30,036 bases of DNA from a virus. The DNA is taken from IMG/VR virus record IMGVR_UViG_3300049846_000156, positions 1-30,036 of that record; one strand, given 5' to 3'. A model generated the notes under the pieces. That model worked only from the letters and a program-made list of their open reading frames with translations. It searched no databases and had not been told where the DNA came from. The translations under genes were made by a program, and so were the position numbers. Shown here in pieces: positions 1-8,144 of this stretch (its first letter is position 1; the number at the start of each line of letters is the position of its first letter).

Positions 1-194
1 TCTAGGTATTATATAATACTATATAATTATTATAATCTATAGTATATATATATATAATACTCTAATACCTTATTGCACTCTTTCTTTATTTCTTTCTTTA
101 CTTATTTTCTCTTTATTGATCTCCTTATTGAACTTTTTAATACTTAAGAATGTCTAAGGTCCTATTATCAATCTCCTATTGAGGATCTTCTTAC
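1..194 (+). promoter_or_regulatory. AT-rich leader upstream of the late operon
   Basis: No gene is visible here. The first 70 bases are almost pure A/T and contain TATAAT at 12-17, 31-36 and 53-58. They also hold a perfect 14-base palindrome (6-19) and an inverted repeat, AGGTATTA at 4-11 with TAATACCT at 63-70. Bases 79-118 are a pyrimidine-rich tract with repeated CTTT/TTAT units. No convincing -35 box sits at the right distance from any TATAAT, so a sigma70-type promoter is only a suggestion. This is the only sizeable non-coding stretch upstream of about 29 kb of same-strand genes, so a promoter for the operon is expected here or further upstream. An origin or DNA-unwinding element would look similar. 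Confidence 0.4.
6..19. repeat. Perfect 14-base AT-rich palindrome
   Basis: GTATTATATAATAC reads the same on both strands. It sits inside a larger imperfect inverted-repeat region (4-70). Such a site could bind a dimeric regulator or be a melted DNA element. Nothing in the window identifies a binding protein. Confidence 0.5.
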
Positions 195-2057
195 GTGGCA
201 GCACCAACCCTTGTAGGGAAGAACCGTCGTGTGGCACGACGAGCTAACGGCACCCTGAACAGCCTAGATATCTCTACAAACACCAGCGTCCATTGGTGGA
301 CCGGCCTCCCCGTCGACGAAAACGGCTGGCACGATATCGATGCGATCCTGATGGCAGACGGGAAGTACCAGAACGCCCGGTTCGTGTACGTCGATAGCGT
401 GAACGGCTCGGATACCCCGAGCGTCCTGTACTACACCAAAGACGACGGCCGATTCGATACCGTCATCGGTAGTACACCCACGAACCCGGTCGGGACCCCC
501 TCTGCATTCCAGACCGTCGGCGCAGCTCGAGAGTACATCCGGTACGGGTACTCGGACGTTCTCCTCCTGAAACGAGGCGGGACGTACACCGAGTGGCTCC
601 GCGCTGGTACCACTAACGGCGAAGCGTACGATGAACCCGGTATGGTTACCGCATACGGTACCGGCGCTCGTCCGATTCTCAAAGCTCCGATGTCGTGTTC
701 GATTGCATACAGGACCGGAGAGACCACTGTAGTCGATGGAATTACTCTGTACGCAGACTCCAGTACCCTGAATTATTTCTTTATCTCGCATCTCCACTAC
801 AAGCCCGTTAAGATCTACGACCCGACTGATCCTCTGTGGGATTACAACACGCCGATAGGCGTAGACGATGCTGGGAACGCCCGGAACCTCGGAACAGATA
901 TCTGGTGGGAAGGCTGTCAGTTCGATTACTCTATCCTCCCGCTCGATAACAAGATCTACGACCGTACTGATACGTACTCGTACCGACGCATGGTCCGTAG
1001 GTGTGGATTCCACGAGCACTACGCTCTCGGTTTCATCGCAGGCGGGGCGCTCCATATCCTTGGTACAGCAGACTCGCTATTCGAAGAAGTCGTCTCGTAC
1101 CGTGGTGGTTGGCTCGGCGAAGATTACACCTCGTACCACGGTGGCCTCACACGAACTGGTGGTCATAACCACGGGTTCTACCTCTCCCGTGATTGCCCCG
1201 GACTTCAAGTCGTTGAGTGCATGCTCGGAGATTCTTCTGCAACTGGCGTTCAGATGCGGCACGGTGGGAAACTCAAGAACACGTTCTTCTGGCGGTGCAT
1301 GTACGGCGCGGCCCTCGATGGCCCGGTATGTGAATCCTCGTATAACGTATTCACAGAACCACCGGCAGCGGACGGCGCTGAGGTCGATTACGTATATGCA
1401 TTCTGGCTCCGTGGGAACGGATGGCTCCAGAACTCTCAAACACCTATGCCCTCGGTAACTCACTTCTGCCACCATAACTTGTTCACCGCATTCAACGTAG
1501 AGAGCGTCCCACTGGATGCGAATTACACCATTCGGCTCGGAACGGGTCAGCCAATAGTCGGCGCTACTTTCGATGTTACTTCCGAAGATAATGTCTTCTA
1601 CAACTGGGTATCAACGAATGCCGATTTCTCGCTTCGAGATGGAAATGCAGATGTTGTCAAAACAACAGTCCATCGGCGTAACAAGCATCATAACACTAAC
1701 AGTACTGCGCTAATCGGACGCATCAACGGTCAGTCCTCATGGGCCGACACGTGGGAAGATAACGAATACGACGTAGTAGCTACGAAACCGTATCGACTGG
1801 ACTCAACGCTTTCTACGCATGCCGAGTGGGTTACGGCAACAAACGATACAAGCCAGAACACAACCCTCACATTCCCTAGTCCAGATAGGACTGTGGCACA
1901 ATACATGACATCCATTGGATTCGATGGCGAGGATGGACACGATCTGTTCGTTCGTGCGTACCAGAACAACAAGGTGAACTGGAACCCGAACCTCACCGCG
2001 TCCGCAATTAATACTTACTTCCGTGCCGGGTTCGGCATGCTGGAGCCCACAGAATGA
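195..2057 (+). CDS. Beta-helix tail spike-like protein
   Basis: A 620-residue protein starting at GTG 195, with GAGG at 181-184 ten bases upstream supporting that start. Residues about 66-135 (YVDSVNGSD, then AFQTVGAAREYI and LLLKRGGTYTE) match the opening of pectate-lyase-type right-handed parallel beta-helices, where a GSD-type turn leads into LKPGTY-like strands. The centre is rich in Asn, Gly, His and aromatic residues (TGGHNHGFYLS near 320-330), as in polysaccharide-binding or -cleaving spikes. Catalytic residues cannot be assigned by eye. It is the first gene of the cassette, and its stop overlaps the next start (ATGA). The likely role is binding or digesting capsule or O-antigen. A non-enzymatic fibre tip is the alternative. 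Confidence 0.7.
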   Translation: MAAPTLVGKNRRVARRANGTLNSLDISTNTSVHWWTGLPVDENGWHDIDAILMADGKYQNARFVYVDSVNGSDTPSVLYYTKDDGRFDTVIGSTPTNPVGTPSAFQTVGAAREYIRYGYSDVLLLKRGGTYTEWLRAGTTNGEAYDEPGMVTAYGTGARPILKAPMSCSIAYRTGETTVVDGITLYADSSTLNYFFISHLHYKPVKIYDPTDPLWDYNTPIGVDDAGNARNLGTDIWWEGCQFDYSILPLDNKIYDRTDTYSYRRMVRRCGFHEHYALGFIAGGALHILGTADSLFEEVVSYRGGWLGEDYTSYHGGLTRTGGHNHGFYLSRDCPGLQVVECMLGDSSATGVQMRHGGKLKNTFFWRCMYGAALDGPVCESSYNVFTEPPAADGAEVDYVYAFWLRGNGWLQNSQTPMPSVTHFCHHNLFTAFNVESVPLDANYTIRLGTGQPIVGATFDVTSEDNVFYNWVSTNADFSLRDGNADVVKTTVHRRNKHHNTNSTALIGRINGQSSWADTWEDNEYDVVATKPYRLDSTLSTHAEWVTATNDTSQNTTLTFPSPDRTVAQYMTSIGFDGEDGHDLFVRAYQNNKVNWNPNLTASAINTYFRAGFGMLEPTE

Positions 2058-3256
2058 CATATCCTACAATAGTATCAACTACCGCGAACTTCCTCGGAAG
2101 CGCAGGATCGCACTCCATTCCGATCCCCAGTGGGACGGCTGGGGATATCGCGGTTATCCTGATCAACCAGAACAACGGTTCTGTTACAGGCTCGGTTAGC
2201 GGATGGAGTACTGTTTACAACACTAGCAGATTCCATGTATTCAAAAAGACCACAACCACAGCGTCTGAGTCTAACGCTACTGTTACGTGGTCCGGCGGCG
2301 GTCCTCCTATTTCGTACATAGTCCTGCGATCTGACGCGCAGGACTTCGAAGTTACTCAGACTACGGTAACGTCTGTAGATCCGCCTTCTCTCACCGCTTC
2401 GTGGGGTGCCGCAGACAACCTCTGGATCGCGGGTATTCATGCGAACTCTGACAACTTCACTATCACAGGGAATCCGACAGGGTATTCCACTTTCGTAGCC
2501 CAATCCGGCGCTTCTGGCGGCGGTACTGACCAACGAATGGTGCTGTACTCCCGCCAATACAATACAACTGATACCCAAGATCCTTCCCCCGCGTTCACTT
2601 TCACCGGGACGGCTAGTAACCGCCGCGGAATTACTGGCGTGTTCCGCGCCCCGGCGGCAACCAACCCGATCATTGATAGCACAACTAAACTTGAAAACGG
2701 TCAAGCTCTTACAATCACAGGTACTACGTTCGGCGCAAGTGCTGGTACTAATGGGCGTGTAACTATCAGCCCGAGCAGCTCGAATAGTACTGCTGCTGGG
2801 TACGTTGCTCAGACAGTGGATACGTGGAGCGATACGAGTCTTGTAATTAACTCGCTTGATTTGACCGGCTTCGACCCTGCAGAAACTGTGTACGTGTTCG
2901 TTCGGAACGATTCGAACCATGAGAACACAACGGGGTTCACGGCGCAGGTAGCTGACTTCGTACTCCGTCTTGGATCTGGTGTACTAACGGATACTCTGAA
3001 GGATATCGATACTGGATCGGATATCGCATCCGAAGCTTGTGCAAGGATGATCGTGATGAGTGGCGTAGCTGGGTCAGAAGTGATCGAGACTAGCTACACG
3101 AACGCGACTGTTACTTCTGGCGTGATGGAATACGCTGACTCCTCTGTGTTCAATCTTACCACAGAGGGTGATGAATACCTTGTAGCTGTACAAGGGAATA
3201 CCTCGACGAGACGGTGGTTCCTTCCCGGCTTCGTTGTAGATAGGAATGATGACTGA
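2054..3256 (+). CDS. Virion surface protein with Ig/TIG-like segment
   Basis: A 400-residue protein rich in Thr, Ser and Asn, starting in an ATGA overlap with the spike gene. Residues about 10-195 look like an all-beta domain common in phage virion proteins (GTAGDIAVILINQNN followed by alternating beta strands). Residues about 200-295 look like an IPT/TIG immunoglobulin-like domain (ITGTTFGASAGTNGRV, then VFVRNDSN). There are no membrane segments and no signal peptide. The position between spike and fibre genes points to an accessory adhesin or a fibre-associated protein. The precise role is unknown. Fold assignment is by sequence feel and needs a profile search. Confidence 0.55.
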   Translation: MTYPTIVSTTANFLGSAGSHSIPIPSGTAGDIAVILINQNNGSVTGSVSGWSTVYNTSRFHVFKKTTTTASESNATVTWSGGGPPISYIVLRSDAQDFEVTQTTVTSVDPPSLTASWGAADNLWIAGIHANSDNFTITGNPTGYSTFVAQSGASGGGTDQRMVLYSRQYNTTDTQDPSPAFTFTGTASNRRGITGVFRAPAATNPIIDSTTKLENGQALTITGTTFGASAGTNGRVTISPSSSNSTAAGYVAQTVDTWSDTSLVINSLDLTGFDPAETVYVFVRNDSNHENTTGFTAQVADFVLRLGSGVLTDTLKDIDTGSDIASEACARMIVMSGVAGSEVIETSYTNATVTSGVMEYADSSVFNLTTEGDEYLVAVQGNTSTRRWFLPGFVVDRNDD

Positions 3257-4365
3257 TGAGCGACTACCGCGCTGATAGTATCCTTACGGGGTCCGACTAC
3301 CGCGTCGGGTCAATCATTTATGTCGCAGTCGGAGTAAGATCTGTAGGAAGCGTATCGGCGGATATCGGGTATCCCGGCGATCTCGTTGAAATATCTCTTA
3401 ACGGTACTTGGGATGCCGGCGGTAAAACGGCTACTCTTAATGGCGTTTCGCTGAGCATCTATCAACAATCAAGTACCTACATTCGGTTCTATGTTCCTAC
3501 CCCGTACGCAGATGGCTCGTCCTTTAGTGGATTGAATCTTGATACTGCGTATACACTTACTGTGGATGACTCCACAGTGAACCCTAAGTCTAGCCAGTTC
3601 GTTATCTCCTCTCCCGACGCTCCGACGTACTGGTACATCAGCTCTATAGCTGGGAGCCCGTGGGGCGAATCTTCGATCTTCTACGAATCCACTGGCCTCT
3701 CTAACGGGGACTCTGCATTTGTGGAAGTCCTTGAAGGTGGCCCGATGACCTCGATGCTTTCGGATGGAACATTCGTATCCGCGAACGCTATCAGGTTCCG
3801 CGCTAAGGCGTACAACGTAGATGGTTGGGGAACTAGCTGGGATACGTGGGATTTCAGGGAAACTCCTGCTCTGGAATTCGTGGCTACGATACCAGAGGTA
3901 ATCGACCTCCCCGTTGGCGTACCCGTTACTCTCCAGTACGACGATGAATTCGTCGGCGAGATCCAATCGTACTCTTTGACCGGTACACTCCCGAGTGGAT
4001 TAACTTTCGATACTGTCCTCGGTACTATCTCAGGTACCCCAGATACAGTCGAAACGGCTTCCGGCCTCGTGATCACTGCAACGGATGGAATCGATACTGT
4101 TGATTCTAATACGTTCAGTATCTCTGTTCTTTCATACGGCGGCCCTGGGTACTCCATTCCGCTGAATGATTACATCCGGTACTTAGCGAATAATGACTCA
4201 AGTGCTGGCGGAATCAACGACTCATGGAAGGCGTACCTCACCGCTGAAGGGTACAGTACCGGAACTATTAATGATAGACAGTTCCTGTGGCTTCGTGCTC
4301 TGGGGTATACTGGCTCTCTCTCAGATATGCTCACAGCGTACAAAGCTGATAATCTAATTCTCTGA
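3256..4365 (+). CDS. Ig-domain virion protein with C-terminal phage module
   Basis: A 369-residue protein whose ATG shares one base with the previous stop (TGATG). Residues about 35-118 resemble a TIG-type Ig domain (GYPGDLVEISLNGTW). Residues about 218-292 fit the putative-Ig (He_PIG) family, with the signature LPSGLTFDTVLGTISGTP at 245-262. The last 70 residues are different: an alpha-helical module with YLTAEGY, WLRALGY and GSLSDMLTAY. Similar short helical tails occur at the C termini of many unrelated phage structural proteins and may anchor them to the virion. The likely role is surface decoration or an adhesin that works with the neighbouring spikes. This is inference from domain type and position. 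Confidence 0.55.
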   Translation: MSDYRADSILTGSDYRVGSIIYVAVGVRSVGSVSADIGYPGDLVEISLNGTWDAGGKTATLNGVSLSIYQQSSTYIRFYVPTPYADGSSFSGLNLDTAYTLTVDDSTVNPKSSQFVISSPDAPTYWYISSIAGSPWGESSIFYESTGLSNGDSAFVEVLEGGPMTSMLSDGTFVSANAIRFRAKAYNVDGWGTSWDTWDFRETPALEFVATIPEVIDLPVGVPVTLQYDDEFVGEIQSYSLTGTLPSGLTFDTVLGTISGTPDTVETASGLVITATDGIDTVDSNTFSISVLSYGGPGYSIPLNDYIRYLANNDSSAGGINDSWKAYLTAEGYSTGTINDRQFLWLRALGYTGSLSDMLTAYKADNLIL

Positions 4366-4377
4366 CGTACTAATACT

Positions 4378-5511
4378 ATGGCATTAAACTATACACCTCA
4401 AACTGTACAATCTGGATACCAGAGCACAGAAACGCTGAATCAGAACTTCAGCGATATCGAGGAAGCACTTGCCGACGGCCTTTCGCGTTCTGGCGCTAGT
4501 CCAAACGCGATGGCCGCCGACATCGATATGCAGGCGAATCGGATCTTTAACCTGCCGAACGCTGTCAGCAACGGCGAACCTGTAACGTACCAACAGCTCA
4601 TATCCCAGTTCGCGGGCGCTGTAGAATTCACTGGATATCTTCAGGAGCTCCAAGTTGCGGAAGAAGGTCAGACTTCGTTTACTCTGGGTAATCAGTATAC
4701 TCCTGGGCTTGGCGCACTTCGTGTATTTGTTAATGGCCTTCACTATCCTCCTTCTGAGTACAGTGAGGTAGACGAAGAGACGGTACTGTTCAGCGCAGCA
4801 ATGACGGAAGGAGATGAGGTAGCATTCATCATCACGTCGTTCTCGGAAGCGAACTACGATACCGCAGCCACGGTGACGTACACAGATATCGATAATAACA
4901 ACACGAACCTTCAGGTGTACATCGATGCATTAGCAGGTGATGTACTCCAGTACTACGATGCAACAGATGGTAACATCCTTGTAGGGAACGGTACCACGTT
5001 TGTAGAAGAATCTGGAGCGACAGCTCGAGCAAGTCTCGGTCTGACCATCGGTACGAACGTACAAGCGTACGACGCAGATCTGACAACTCTCGGATCTCCG
5101 GGCTCTATGTCTGAACTCGATGCTAGCACGTTAGCAGCAGATGACCTCCTTGTGGTATACGATACCTCAGGTACTGCGTACAAGAAGATTCAACTCCAAT
5201 CTGTCGGCGCTCGTATCCAAGCTGCATCCACGCAGACGCTTGCTCTTGATGATGGGAACTCTCTGTTCGTTAATACCGGCGCAAGCACGTACACGATCAC
5301 TGTTCCTCCGAATTCGTCTGTAGCATTTCCTGTGGGGACCGAACTCGGCTTCCTCTGTCAGTCCACGGGCAAGATCACTCTCGCTCAGGGTTCTGGCGTC
5401 ACAATCACGTCGCTCTCCTCTTACAAGAGTGTGAAGGCTAGCGGCGGCGCGGCGTACCTTGTTAAGACTGCTACGAACACGTGGCACCTCGCTGGGGACC
5501 TTGAAGCGTAA
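4378..5511 (+). CDS. Tail fibre protein
   Basis: A 377-residue protein. The N terminus holds NAMAADIDMQANRIFNLP at 43-60, a motif shared by many phage tail fibre and collar proteins. A small beta module follows at about 85-155 (GQTSFTL, LRVFVNGLHYPPSEY, EGDEVAFIITSF). At about 208-235 is the widespread fibre motif ATARASLGLTIGTNVQAYD. The C terminus (about 275-377) is a beta domain with repeated ITVPPNSS and ITLAQGSG patterns. No lyase or peptidase motif is seen. No strong Shine-Dalgarno precedes ATG 4378, so it may rely on translation from upstream. A second fibre gene lies at 27533-29224, so the virion may carry two fibre types. Confidence 0.7.
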   Translation: MALNYTPQTVQSGYQSTETLNQNFSDIEEALADGLSRSGASPNAMAADIDMQANRIFNLPNAVSNGEPVTYQQLISQFAGAVEFTGYLQELQVAEEGQTSFTLGNQYTPGLGALRVFVNGLHYPPSEYSEVDEETVLFSAAMTEGDEVAFIITSFSEANYDTAATVTYTDIDNNNTNLQVYIDALAGDVLQYYDATDGNILVGNGTTFVEESGATARASLGLTIGTNVQAYDADLTTLGSPGSMSELDASTLAADDLLVVYDTSGTAYKKIQLQSVGARIQAASTQTLALDDGNSLFVNTGASTYTITVPPNSSVAFPVGTELGFLCQSTGKITLAQGSGVTITSLSSYKSVKASGGAAYLVKTATNTWHLAGDLEA

Positions 5512-5978
5512 TGCGGCTGAAGCAACTTATACCTGGACATGCAAAGTCTACTGACCCCAGCGGCCCAGTAATTGCGTATTCGAATAGAACTATTACGGCA
5601 AGTCATGTGGGCCCCGGTGGTCGTCAGTTCGCAATGACGTATCAAGGCGACGGCACGATCTACTATAACACGTGGGACAACTTTGATCCGGGCGATTCTC
5701 TAGTCCTCTCCCCCGCACATCTAGCAACTGAGTGGCTAGTTAATACAGAAGACCCAGCCGACTGGGAGATCAAGGCCACTTGGACGGGCACTGCCCCAGA
5801 CAGCCATTTTTCAAACACCTGGGAAGATATTGCGGGCGGCGGACTTTTTGCATGGACTCGTGGGAGTCCGGGCACTACTACTTGTACTCTTGCGATTTCT
5901 TTTAGAAGTACGCTTGATCCAGGCACTGTATACACTTTTTCAAATATTCAAGTTAGCTACACGCTGACTGCTGGTTAA
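5511..5978 (+). CDS. Hypothetical protein in the tail fibre cassette
   Basis: A 155-residue protein coupled to the fibre gene by TAATG. I do not recognise it. It is rich in Trp, Thr and Gly, with alternating hydrophobic patterns near the C terminus (TTCTLAISFRST, VYTFSNIQVSYTL) that suggest a compact beta-sandwich. There is no signal peptide or membrane segment. Position suggests a fibre-tip or assembly accessory protein. By hand count it has only two GTAC sites in 468 bases, roughly chance level, whereas the flanking fibre and spike genes are strongly enriched. This may mean recent acquisition. Confidence 0.5.
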   Translation: MRLKQLIPGHAKSTDPSGPVIAYSNRTITASHVGPGGRQFAMTYQGDGTIYYNTWDNFDPGDSLVLSPAHLATEWLVNTEDPADWEIKATWTGTAPDSHFSNTWEDIAGGGLFAWTRGSPGTTTCTLAISFRSTLDPGTVYTFSNIQVSYTLTAG

Positions 5979-5983
5979 TACAT

Positions 5984-7651
5984 ATGACACAAGCAAGAAC
6001 TAATGTTAACAGGCTTCGGTACCAAGAGTCTCTGAATCTAAAAGATTACGGAGCTACTGGGGATGGAGTAACTGATGATTCGCTGGCTGTTCTCGCGGCT
6101 ATTACTGATGCAGGCGGTATGCGGATCTACGTACCCCCGGGCACGTACAATGTAGAGACGTTAAACTCTACCGCCATTGATGCTCCGTTCTATATTTACG
6201 GCGATGGTACCTTTGATGGGAGCTCTACTGGGTACTTCAATATTGGCGGGGATATCGATTTCCTGCGCATCGAAGGCCTTAAGTTCACTAATATGCTTGC
6301 TCTCGCTAAAGCTTCTGCGGGCACGATCACTATTGATCGAGTTGAGATCGTTGATAACGTGATGACTGGATGCCTCGATGGGGTGAACCTAGCATGCGAA
6401 GTGCTTGAAGCTACTTGTCATGGCAATAAGTTCTATAATTTCACTAGTACCTCTAGCATTCATGGGATTCGCCTTGGCGATAACGACTTCGATACCACTG
6501 GTACCCAGACTAATTATCGAATCTACGATAACTGGATGGAGGATTTCGATAAGACTTCCGCTAGTGGCGAGTGTCATGGGATTCTGGCTTATGGCTATCG
6601 GATGTCCATCTGGGGGAATACTGTAAAGGATATCGTCAATAGTTCTAATGCTGTTGGCGCTGAAGGGATCTACGTTAAGGCTGTTGATGGTAATGTATAC
6701 GGCAACACGTTAGTTGATGCTGGTACGTACCAAGGTTATCTCGCTATTAAAGGCGTTTCGAATGGAGCTGAACGTATTAACGTCTTCGGGAATACATTGT
6801 ATTCCTCGTCCGGCGCTTATGATGGGATCTATATCGAGACTCCGAATACTAATTGCTTCGGCAATACTCTCGAGAATTTCGGCTCTCGTGCGATTGTAAC
6901 CGGAAGCTATGATCTCGGTATGATTCGTATTGCAGAGAACCATATCAAGAGTCATCGTGGACAATACGCTATTCTTACGCAGCATGCTGGCGTAGGGGTA
7001 GATATCTGTAACAACGTAGTTAATGGATTCACGAACGCAGTATCCTCGTCTAACCCGTCGAGTGCAATCTATGTAGCGGTATTTGCTGCTGGGAACCTCG
7101 ATAATGTTAAGATCCATGATAATACTATTGTATGTCCGAGCAACAGTGCGGGCACTAGGGTTTCTGGTATTAACGTACGAGTAGATACGGGCAACACTGT
7201 GAAACGGCTATCCATTGATGGGAACTCTGTGGACTTCACTGGGTGTGCTGTGACTAACCGTAACGATCTTCAACTCCAAGTTGACGGTGCGGTAACGCGT
7301 GCACATATCATGGGTTCTCAAGGGAATAACGTGACCGCCTCGTTTAACTGGACGAACCAAGCTAACGTGGTAGCACTAGCACTGGATTGGTTCGTGGGCT
7401 CTGCAAGTACTACTTGGGACCCGGGCTCTCTCGCGGATGGCGCAGGAGAGACGAAGTCTATGACGGTAACCGGAGCTTCGCTTGGCGATCAAGTTCTGGT
7501 ATCCTTCGATAAGGATCTTCAGGACATGACTCTGACAGGGTACGTAGTCTCGACGAATACTGTTGAAGCAAGGATTCAAAATGAATCCGGCGCCGGCCCT
7601 ACCGATCTCGCATCTGGTACGCTGAGAGCGAGCGTTAAAAAGATTTACTAA
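5984..7651 (+). CDS. Pectate-lyase-like tail spike
   Basis: A 555-residue protein. Residues 19-32 (LKDYGATGDGVTDD) and PPGTY at 51-55 are the classic entry signature of the pectate lyase superfamily 3 beta-helix found in phage depolymerases. A long solenoid follows to about residue 460, with many repeated Asn-Gly-Asn turns (YGNTLVD, FGNTLYS, IDGNSVDF). The last 75 residues (LADGAGETKSMTVTG through LASGTLRASVKKIY) form a small beta domain that I recognise as common at the C terminus of phage spikes and fibres. It probably helps trimerisation or capping. The role is host polysaccharide recognition and probably cleavage. Substrate and active-site residues cannot be read. It closes the adhesin cassette immediately before the packaging genes. 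Confidence 0.75.
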   Translation: MTQARTNVNRLRYQESLNLKDYGATGDGVTDDSLAVLAAITDAGGMRIYVPPGTYNVETLNSTAIDAPFYIYGDGTFDGSSTGYFNIGGDIDFLRIEGLKFTNMLALAKASAGTITIDRVEIVDNVMTGCLDGVNLACEVLEATCHGNKFYNFTSTSSIHGIRLGDNDFDTTGTQTNYRIYDNWMEDFDKTSASGECHGILAYGYRMSIWGNTVKDIVNSSNAVGAEGIYVKAVDGNVYGNTLVDAGTYQGYLAIKGVSNGAERINVFGNTLYSSSGAYDGIYIETPNTNCFGNTLENFGSRAIVTGSYDLGMIRIAENHIKSHRGQYAILTQHAGVGVDICNNVVNGFTNAVSSSNPSSAIYVAVFAAGNLDNVKIHDNTIVCPSNSAGTRVSGINVRVDTGNTVKRLSIDGNSVDFTGCAVTNRNDLQLQVDGAVTRAHIMGSQGNNVTASFNWTNQANVVALALDWFVGSASTTWDPGSLADGAGETKSMTVTGASLGDQVLVSFDKDLQDMTLTGYVVSTNTVEARIQNESGAGPTDLASGTLRASVKKIY

Positions 7652-7652
7652 A

Positions 7653-8144
7653 GTGGATAAGTCGAAGTTCTACTACACTGACGGCGTTCCTTTCCACGGG
7701 ATCTTTCGAGAGATCCCTATGAGTGGACAATGGATCAAAGAGGAGCCAAAGGATCCTGTGTATACCATCGGGTACGACGACACAGATCTTCCCTCTGCAC
7801 GTAAAATTTACATGGACTCTGTGAACGAATACGAGGCCGCTGTCCGGTTGACCCCCTCGTGGGAATACTGGAAGGGTATGCTCAAGACTTGTATCAAGAT
7901 CCGCCGAGAGATCGATAAGTGGCGTGAAGAGAAATATCAAAAAGACCAAGCAGAGGCCCGCCGGCTTCTCTGGGAAGCTGCCCAAAAGGGCAATGTATCT
8001 GCTCAGCGTATCCTTTACGAAGCCCGTAAAGAAGAGAAGGCTCAGCAGCAGCGCGCAAAACAAGAAGAACATCAGAACCAGAAAGAGACTGAGATGCTTC
8101 AGGACCGTCTGGCTCGCCTTACGGAATTGAAGTTAGCTAAATGA
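7653..8144 (+). CDS. Probable small terminase subunit
   Basis: A 163-residue protein starting at GTG 7653, two bases after the preceding stop, and overlapping the large terminase start by ATGA. The N-terminal half contains WEYWKGMLKTCIKIRREIDKW, broken here as WEYWKGMLK and IRREIDKW at about 69-90. The C-terminal half is a long, charged, helical, probably coiled-coil region (RRLLWEAAQKGNVSAQRIL, then Gln/Glu/Lys-rich). The small, helical, charged character and the coupling to the large terminase fit the DNA-recognition subunit. No helix-turn-helix is certain, so the assignment rests mainly on position. In this family it would bind viral concatemers and load the motor. Confidence 0.6.
   Translation: MDKSKFYYTDGVPFHGIFREIPMSGQWIKEEPKDPVYTIGYDDTDLPSARKIYMDSVNEYEAAVRLTPSWEYWKGMLKTCIKIRREIDKWREEKYQKDQAEARRLLWEAAQKGNVSAQRILYEARKEEKAQQQRAKQEEHQNQKETEMLQDRLARLTELKLAK

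Noticed and set aside
80-118. Possible short tandem repeat or CRISPR-like array in the pyrimidine tract
   Set aside because: The CTTT/TTAT units are irregular and lack spacers. This is low-complexity sequence only.
264-1055. 263-residue - strand open frame opposite the first spike gene
   Set aside because: Its composition is that of a mirror of the + strand coding frame, and there is no promoter or ribosome-site evidence. The + strand protein has beta-helix features.
868-1458. 196-residue + strand frame inside the first spike gene
   Set aside because: Ser/Thr/Arg-rich out-of-frame translation. The longer frame has a coherent beta-helix sequence and a ribosome site.
2075-2920. 281-residue - strand open frame opposite the first Ig-like gene
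   Set aside because: Cys/Arg/Ser-rich shadow translation with no domain character.
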